A DNA stretch of 64,000 nt from Antitrichia curtipendula (lineage: Eukaryota; Streptophyta; Bryopsida; Hypnales; Leucodontaceae): assembly GCA_951230915.1 (NCBI GenBank), contig OX579638.1:6094696-6158695 (forward strand). The letters run 5' to 3'. The notes beneath the pieces were generated by a model, which saw only the letters and a list, made by a program, of their open reading frames with translations, did not search any database and was not told where the DNA came from. Of this stretch, positions 57,471 through 64,000 are shown in pieces. Positions within the stretch are counted from its first letter, which is position 1. Each line of letters opens with the position of its first letter. The position numbers were made by a program, and so were the translations under genes.

Positions 57471-57570
57471 TAGACCTTGTTTATGGTACGAATCTGGATT
57501 TAGATTAGAACGACTACCTTTAGAACATGAATCGGTCTCAATATTTCTTTAGCGGTTGATTTACAATACA

Positions 57571-57970
57571 TCTCCTTCACGGCGTTCAGTGGCTGCAATT
57601 ACTGTACAGTATATACAATGTTGTAGTATAACGTCTACGTTGTTAGATTCAACAGCATTGTTTACGGAGTTCATTGGGTACAATCAAAGTACAATATGCA
57701 CAATATTTTAATATAGCCTTTACGTTGTTACTTGTTAGATACAACATGCCTCCTTCACGGAGTTCATTAGGTACAATCACTGTGCAATATGTACAATGTT
57801 TCAGTACAACATTTCCGTGGTTAGGTACACAATGATTTTCGTACAGTTTCGAGAGTTTGCATTGTCCTGGGGTACATAGTTTTCCTTGGAACGAGACGAG
57901 AGAGTTCACTAGTACATTCATTGTACAATACATACATTGTTTAAGTACATTTTGTACGTTTTAGATACAC
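57571..57970 (+). repeat. Imperfect tandem repeat rich in GTACAAT
   Basis: About four diverged units of ~90-120 bp. Each has TTCACGGAGTTCATTAGGTA, GTACAAT, AATATGTACAATGTTT and GTACAAC-like words (starts near 57571, 57660, 57750 and 57890). It lies just upstream of the zinc-finger gene, in its probable leader intron. Confidence 0.65.
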
Positions 57971-58041
57971 TTTGTAAGAGTTCGCGGACATAATTGTTTA
58001 AAACGACTGTTTTTGATTCTTTTTTGTAGTCGTTGAAGACG

Positions 58042-60318
58042 ATGGCGTCCGACGACGAGTGGGTGGTTCGGAGCCGACTTTTTCAAGGGGAAGATGAGCA
58101 CTGCAGCATTAGTGTTTTTAGCAACGAGGACTTCATCGACGATATTCTCGCTACCTCGCCAGGGGCCGACGATATTGTAGACGCAAAGGTGGAGCAGAGT
58201 CCTTTGGATAAGGAATTAGAGAAGTTGGCTTCTTTGAAGAAGCATCCTCCTCCTCGAGCTGTTACTACGGAGGAGTTTGAGACCAAGTATGGCTTACCCA
58301 AACACGGTAAAAACCCACATAAACTTAGAATTCCACACGATCTTGTTGAGAAAGATGTGAGCGATGTTTTTGGACCAGCAAAGGGGAGAAATGGAAGATA
58401 TGGGTACGGTTATGCGGAATGCAAGGATGAAGAAGTTCTTCATCGTATTCTTCAAATTTTGCCACTTGTGTATTTACGAGATCTTCCAAGGTCCAAGGTG
58501 ATAGCAAAGCAATTTGCTAGGGGAATCATCATGGAGAAGCGCAAAAAAAACCTCGTAAGTTGGGCAGAGTTTGCAGGAACTTCCAATAAAAATCAACGGA
58601 GCAAATGGTTCAAGAAGATTACGTTGTGTTTGGCGGCCATTGCCAACATCACCGGCTCTAACAAGAAGGAAATATACAAGGCAGAAGGCATCGACGACCT
58701 TTTCAATGACCCTACAACAGAACTTCAAAAGACTCAGTACAGGATGGACAGTGCTGTACGAGACGATATACAGAGCGTACAAAACTGTACAGAAAGTGAA
58801 AAAGACATCACATACCTCATCGACTTGACGAAGTTGGTAGGATTACAGTTGCATGCTGTAACAGAAGACTATGTCATTGTTGAAAAAGAGAGAACTGAGT
58901 TGCAATCCAAGGCCTCACAAGAAGAAGGAGTGCTGCGGAGAACTAAAGACAAAGTTCTGAAGCTAGAGCATGAAGCGGAGGCCGTGGAGGTTGCCTCGGA
59001 TAAATTGGAAGCATACAATGAGATGGTAAAGGACGCTCTGATTGATTATGATGCAGCTGTATTGGAATTGGAACAATGTAATTTGAGGTACAAAAATCTT
59101 GAAGCTAGGAAGAAGTGTTTGAAGAGGCAATTTGATGCCTTGTCATCCCAAATTGCTAAAATGAAGAGAGGTGAAGTTGGAGTGGATTTGAGACCACGGC
59201 CTTTGTGCTCTCAATTTGAGCCCAAGACAATTTCCGATTTTGACAGCATTTCTTTAACAGCCTGTGCACTTTGCTTCAGCGGATTTCCCCGCAAAGACAT
59301 TATAGTGTGCACATGCAGCCACTTATATCATCCATGGTGCACGGGGGTCTGGTTTGGAGTTTCTAGCCACTGTGCAGATACATCTTGTGGTACAACAGTG
59401 CATCCCTCTTGGTTTACTAGTTTCGGATTTGGCAAATTACATGCAACTCTTCAACAACTGGTACAATCTTTGAAGTTAGAGGAGGAGCAAGAGAGGCTCC
59501 TCGCAACCTTGACATCGACAATTTTGGAATCCCATCCACATATTGGTACGCAATTCTGCCCTGTTGAATACAGCCTTATGCAATTAGTCACAAATTTTAT
59601 ACTATTCAGTACAAACAGTAAATAATTATATATTGATACCTGACAATCTAATGTCAAGTACAAACCTCTGTACAATTGGTATGCAACAATAGAAAAACAT
59701 CCACATAACGGTACGAACTACGAAGCGGGTTGTCTATTGATTTCCGGTCTCCATCTATTGATTTACAACCTCACTAAGTTACCTGTGTTTTTTTGTGGTT
59801 CAGATCCAGAGAAACTATACCAAGAGCAATTGAAAAAATACATGGTGTCCACACGGACTCGAGTTTTGGACGACTCTAAAACCTTGATTGATACAGAAAA
59901 CACAGATCCCGTGCTGAGCCTCAGTGGGACCGTCGGGACCGATGGCTCGACTGGTGGGACTAATTTGTTGCAAAGTTTGGGTGACGGCAGTGCTGCTGAT
60001 AGGGGTAAGTCTGTCGAACGTTCCCACCTACCGTCTATAAATGAAGTTGTAGATCCTATTAAGAACAGTCTAGAGGTTCTAGTGGAAATTCAGACTGATG
60101 CTATCACAGAGCCTCTTGCTATTTTTTCTAGTATGTCTTGCAAGATAGGAGTTGAGGCAGAGCTACAGGAGCGTATTAGAAAGTTGAAAGAAGAAGATGC
60201 AGAATTTGAAAGAGTAGAAAAGTTAAGACAAGAAGCTGCAGACTTAGAGCGTCGAAAAAAAATAAGAGAGCAAGCATCCATCTTAGATGGGGTGACTAGG
60301 GGGGTGGTAAAGCCGTAA
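58042..60318 (+). CDS. Two-exon gene for a coiled-coil protein with a RING/PHD-like zinc site
   Basis: Exons 58042-59545 and 59804-60318, phase-1 GT/AG intron, 672 residues. The start ATG (GACGATGGCG) follows a splice acceptor TTTTTTGTAG at 58029. Residues 1-110 are acidic. Residues 110-250 are a globular part without a known motif. Residues 270-375 are predicted coiled coil. A Cys/His cluster follows at 408-449: C408, C411, C423, C425, H427, H430, C433, C444, C449, in a HLYHPWC context. This resembles a cross-brace RING/PHD-type zinc fold; E3 ligase activity is possible but unproven. Exon 2 is Ser/Thr/Gly-rich and ends in a charged helix (RIRKLKEEDAEFERVEKLRQ). The stop TAA at 60316 follows a G-run where a frameshift may have removed a basic tail (see 60319-60485). 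No host family name recognised. Confidence 0.72.
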
Positions 60319-60485
60319 AGGTGCCTCAGCCCCCACCACTGCCTCCACTTGACAATGACATTGCAATATCCAAGCGGAAAACGAGAAGTGAGATCGCTGC
60401 GGAGGAAGTAGCGAAAGAGGTAGAGGAAGCGAAGAAGAAACCGAAGAAAACCAAAAAAAGCCACAGAGTTACTCCACTTGGCTAG
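60319..60485 (+). pseudogene. Out-of-frame basic tail of the zinc-finger gene
   Basis: From about 60305 a second frame encodes a Pro-rich linker (PQPPPLPPLDND) and a Lys-rich tail (AKKKPKKTKKSHRV) ending at TAG 60483-60485. It joins the upstream frame if one base is added to the six-G run at 60299-60304. Either a homopolymer sequencing error or a real one-base deletion; the tail could be a nuclear signal. Confidence 0.5.
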
Positions 60486-61333
60486 AGTTAGGGATGCATT
60501 CGGTACGTATTGTACATTTTAGTACGTCATCAACGTAATGTTGTATGCTGGGCCACTTGTATGAATGAGCGAGTGAAAGGCCTCACTGTATTCCGACTCT
60601 GAAATAGCAGCATTGTATTCCGTATCTGAAATTGCAGCATTCTATTCTGAGTCAACAGGGTTTATTTGGAATAGTAGAATCAATTGTGCCCTCTTGGCTA
60701 GGCTGGAATTGTCTCACAGCAGCAACAAATTGACCAAAAATTTAAAAAATTTATGGTGTGCATTCCGATAATTTTGTCCAATAGTTTTGCATATAAACTG
60801 CATCTCGACGGTTTGTACTTAGTGTATCGGCTTAGGTAGACACTGAAAATTAGTTATTGAGTATATTGTTACACAGTTGCATTAGGTTTTTAGGCTTCAG
60901 TTAATGAAATATTGTACAGCTGCAGCAATGCAGCTACATTGGTATATATCCATATCTTTGTAACCAAATATTCTTGCAAATGTGTCTTCTAGATTGGAAG
61001 CTTCAGTTGACTTTAGGAATGTATAAAGGAATACAGTGTGTACATATTGTATGTAGGGGACCAATGAACGTCCACCACGTCCTGCCTAAATCAGGATTCA
61101 CCTGCAACTACATCCAGGTTATCGGGGGTGCTTTTTCAGGTACATTCTCTTTTGCAAAATTCAAGAAAAGGCGGAACTTTTTTCTTGTCATTTATCCAAG
61201 GAAAAGATTGGAATCCGATGTGCAATGACAGGCAGAGAACATGTGTACATTAATATTAGCTCCTACAGGTATATTTATAGTTCTATATTCTCTTTTATAA
61301 GGAAAACAACAACCTTCTCTTAATATTGTCATC
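60486..61333. other. 3' flank of the zinc-finger gene with the right direct repeat
   Basis: AT-rich with scattered GTACAAT/TGTACA words. The direct repeat matching 57045-57180 lies at 61040-61165. No separate gene seen; the frame 60974-61228 overlaps the repeat. Confidence 0.5.
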
Positions 61334-61394
61334 TGAAGGTCTTAGGTCTTAGGTCTTAGGTCTTAGGGTTAGGGTTAGGGTTTAGGGTTTTAGA
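61334..61394 (+). repeat. Short telomere-like tract
   Basis: Four GTCTTAG units passing into TTAGGG/TTTAGGG units (GGTCTTAGGGTTAGGGTT). An interstitial telomere-like sequence directly left of tandem arrays. Confidence 0.7.
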
Positions 61395-61599
61395 ATTCAG
61401 TATTTAGGGTATTACAAAAAAAAAATACACAGTATATTTTAATATTGTTGGATCTTTCTATTGTAAGAATAAAAACGCCCATTATTATTTCATATTATTG
61501 TTAAATTTTATCCTTTATAAGAATAAGAAACACCTTCCCTTACATTACTATGGTTTAATATTTCTTAAATAACAAAAACGAGAATATTTATATGTATCT

Positions 61600-61830
61600 T
61601 ATTATGGTCAAGTATTTATTTTGTAAGAATATCTATTATTTTTATTACTACATGCTTGAATAATTTTTATCCAAGAATTAGAATATGCATATGCATCCTT
61701 CTTATGTTTGAGTATTTATTTCGTAAGAATATCCATTATTTTTATTACTACATGATTGAATATTTTTTTCAAGAACTAGAATATGCATATACATCCTTTT
61801 TATGGTTGAGTATTTAATTTGTAAAAATAC
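61600..61830 (+). repeat. Short tandem repeat, ~100-bp units
   Basis: Three partial units with GAGTATTTATTTCGTAAG, ATCCATTATTTTTATTACTA and AGAATATGCATATGCATCCT, starting near 61608, 61706 and 61808. Confidence 0.75.
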
Positions 61831-61839
61831 CCATTACAA

Positions 61840-62960
61840 CGTTAGTTCATCGATGCTCTAAATTCTTTTGGTAAGTCCTTGATTGAATCCCAAAAAAGTA
61901 AAATTCAACACTAGGTGTATTTCAAATAGTGTGGATTCCTATTTTGTTAATCTGTGGATGCTCTAAATTCTTTTGGTAAGTCCTTGATTGAATCCTCCAA
62001 AACAAAACCCATTCAACACTAGGTATATTTTGAATATTGTGGATTCCTATTTTGTTAGTCCGTGGATGCTTTAAATTCTTTTGGTAAATCCTTGGATGAA
62101 TCCAAAAAAAAAAAAAATCCAACACTAGGTGTATCTCGATTATTATGGATTCCTATTTTGTTAGTCCATGGATGCTTTAAATTCTTTTGGTAAGTCCTTG
62201 GATGAATAAAAAAAAAAAAAAAAATCCAACACTAGGTGTATCTCGATTATTGTGGATTCCTATTTTGTTAGTCCGTGGATGCTCTAAATTCCTTTGGTAA
62301 GTCCTTGATTGAATCCCCAAAAAATAAAATTCAACACTAGGTGTATTTCAAATAGTGTGGATTCCTATTTTGTTAATCCGTGGATGATCTAAATTCTTTT
62401 GGTAAATCTTTGATTGAATCCCCAAAAACAAAACCCATTCAACACTAGGTGCATTTCAAATATTGTGGATTCCTATTTTGTTAGTCCGTGGATGCTTTAA
62501 ATTCTTTTGGTAAGTCCTTGGATGAATAAAAAAAAACAAAAAAAACAAACACTAGGTGTACCTCGATTATTGTGGATTCCTATTTTGTTAGTCCGTGGAT
62601 GCTCTAAATTCTTTTGGTAAGTCCTTGATTGAATCCCCCCCAAAAGAAAATCCAACACTAGGTGTATTTCAAATATTGTGGATTCCTGTTTTGTTAATCC
62701 GTGGATGCTCTAAATTCTTTTAGTAAGTCCTTGATTGAATCCCCCCCAAAAGAAAATTCAACACTAGGTGTATTTCAAATATTGTGGATTCCTATTTTGT
62801 TAGTCCGTGGATGCTTTAAATTCTTTTGCTAAGTCCTTGGATGAATAAAAAAAAAAAAAAAATCCAACACTAGGTGTACCTCGATTATTGTGGATTCCTA
62901 TTTTGTTAGTCCGTGGATGCTCTAAATTCTTTTGGTAAGTCTTTGATTGAATCCAAAAAA
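61840..62960 (+). repeat. Tandem array, ten ~107-bp units
   Basis: GTGGATTCCTATTTTGTTA recurs at 61931, 62039, 62145, 62252, 62357, 62465, 62572, 62678, 62784 and 62890, spaced 105-108 bp. Each unit also has CTCTAAATTCTTTTGGTAAG and CAACACTAGGTGTA. A variable A-run separates the halves. Alternate units share TCTCGATTATTG or TTTCAAATATTG, suggesting some higher-order structure. Confidence 0.92.
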
Positions 62961-64000
62961 AACCCAACATTCAAGACTGGAAACGAGAAGGCAAACGATA
63001 ATGGACAATTTATTTTGGTGAGCACTTCTCCATTTAGTTTCCAAGGATTTTGGGAATATTTTGTTAAAATTGATTCATATATACTCAGAGGCTAAGGAAA
63101 ATTTATAAATTAAATTTAAACAAACCCCACCCAACTTATTGATTTAGGGTATGTGTTTCCTATATATATAAAATGGAAACAAAAAAGGGAGCGGGTGGTC
63201 CGGAAGACCAATTTGTACTTCCAATCACAATGATTTGTAATTCTAGGTTACCCATAATACACTTCTTTTTATTACTATGGGTGAATATTTCTCTTAGAAA
63301 AAGAAAGAAATAACTACTTTGGTCTAGGTTGAAAGAGTGTTTGTTTTATAAGAGTAAGACCATCCATTTTTTTACATTAGTATGATTCAATTTTTTTCTT
63401 TTATTTCTTTTAGAATAAGGACACAATTGATAATTTTTTAAAATGTGGAACCACTTGAAAACCAAGAGTTCAAGTTTTTTAGAACTTCCAATACATCATT
63501 TGGTGAAGTTATGATAAGTTGAAATGCATATTATTTACAATAATTCGTTGCATTCATTGGTGGTCATGAATATAACCGGTTTCTTTACCCAAGCGGTCAT
63601 GTCAACTCGTGCGGTGACTGGTTGTACCCGGTTTGAGTTCCGGCGACGACCTGTGATTGATAGCGGGTTTGGAAATGGGAGACCTCTTTCTTGCCCGCTG
63701 ACTTCAGTTCTCACCTCGCTTGTTTAGCGACGTTTTGTTTGGTGTAGCGTCGTCGTGTTTTTTATTTTAGTAGAACTGTTCTCAATCTCTGATTTACGGT
63801 GGAGTTCCATGAAAACCCCAATTTCCAAGCTTCAAAATGTGTTTGATTCCGAAGCCTTTGAGTGACTTTGGTGGTTGGCGACTTGTGGATCTCATGTTGG
63901 TGGTTTAAGGAGAAATTCAATTCGTTGAGGAGGGCAAGGAGGGTGAGGAGAGCGCAAAGTATTGTCGTCAAATACAACGGAGGGTGCAAAGCATTATCGT
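62961..64000. other. AT-rich DNA, then a GC-rich block at the window edge
   Basis: To about 63590 no feature is visible. 63600-63740 is GC-rich with a short frame (63524-63727). It could be the promoter or first exon of a gene continuing beyond 64000, but no splice-supported frame can be fixed. Confidence 0.35.

Noticed and set aside
1..64000. tRNA, rRNA or snRNA genes
   Set aside because: I saw no cloverleaf with A and B boxes and no rRNA-like sequence by eye; a covariance-model scan would be needed to exclude small RNAs.

Overview
The window looks like nuclear DNA of a plant-lineage eukaryote (streptophyte; a non-seed plant or charophyte alga is my guess, not proven). It is AT-rich, has TTTAGGG-type telomere-like tracts (35.85-36.0 kb and 61.33-61.39 kb), spliced genes with GT/AG introns, and a dense set of plant-type transposable elements: a copia remnant, CACTA elements with 3-bp target duplications, hAT elements with 8-bp duplications, a Stowaway-like MITE, and a TNP2/DUF4216 remnant. 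I see no rRNA, no bacterial-style operon and no CRISPR array.

The main result is a very large DNA transposon at 26435-56083 (29,649 bp, including a 200-N gap and later insertions). Its ends are identical 26-bp terminal inverted repeats (ATGCCCTATTTAACTACTTT and six more bases), flanked by a 4-bp duplication ATTT. A 186-bp non-autonomous relative lies outside it at 20793-20978, with matching ends and its own 4-bp duplication ATGT. Both carry a 20-bp palindrome close to CATCGTGAGATCTCACGATG. About 35 copies lie in the large element and three in the small one; I found none elsewhere in the window.

The large element carries two divergent spliced genes. On the minus strand (31198-27813) is a two-exon gene resembling the uncharacterised DUF7869 family, with RNase H/DDE-like acidic motifs; it is my candidate transposase. 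On the plus strand (46514-53574) is a six-exon gene whose exon phases all agree. It has a possible ParB-like segment early, basic and acidic linkers, and an FCP1/NIF-type phosphatase domain at the C-terminus. Both genes are damaged: one in-frame stop in the first, four in the second, and a hAT MITE inserted in exon 5. The element is therefore an old fossil copy. Nested inside it are two small hAT elements (35247-35701, 51541-51963), a 6.7-kb foldback hAT-like element full of ~240-bp tandem repeats (37341-44082, which contains the N gap), and a CACTA MITE (46198-46386). Without these it would be about 21.8 kb.

Left of it, 0-26.4 kb is a repeat graveyard: CACTA MITE, copia remnant, foldback repeats, a CACTA element nested in another MITE, two inverted members of one large retroelement-like family (9.29-11.27 and 14.11-18.72 kb), a second CACTA element, and a TNP2 remnant. 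Right of it, 57-61.2 kb holds a two-exon gene for a coiled-coil protein with a RING/PHD-like zinc site (58042-60318), flanked by ~130-bp direct repeats and rich in GTACAA/TGTACA words. From 61.3 to 63 kb are telomere-like DNA and two tandem arrays. The last kilobase holds a GC-rich block that may be the start of a gene running off the window.
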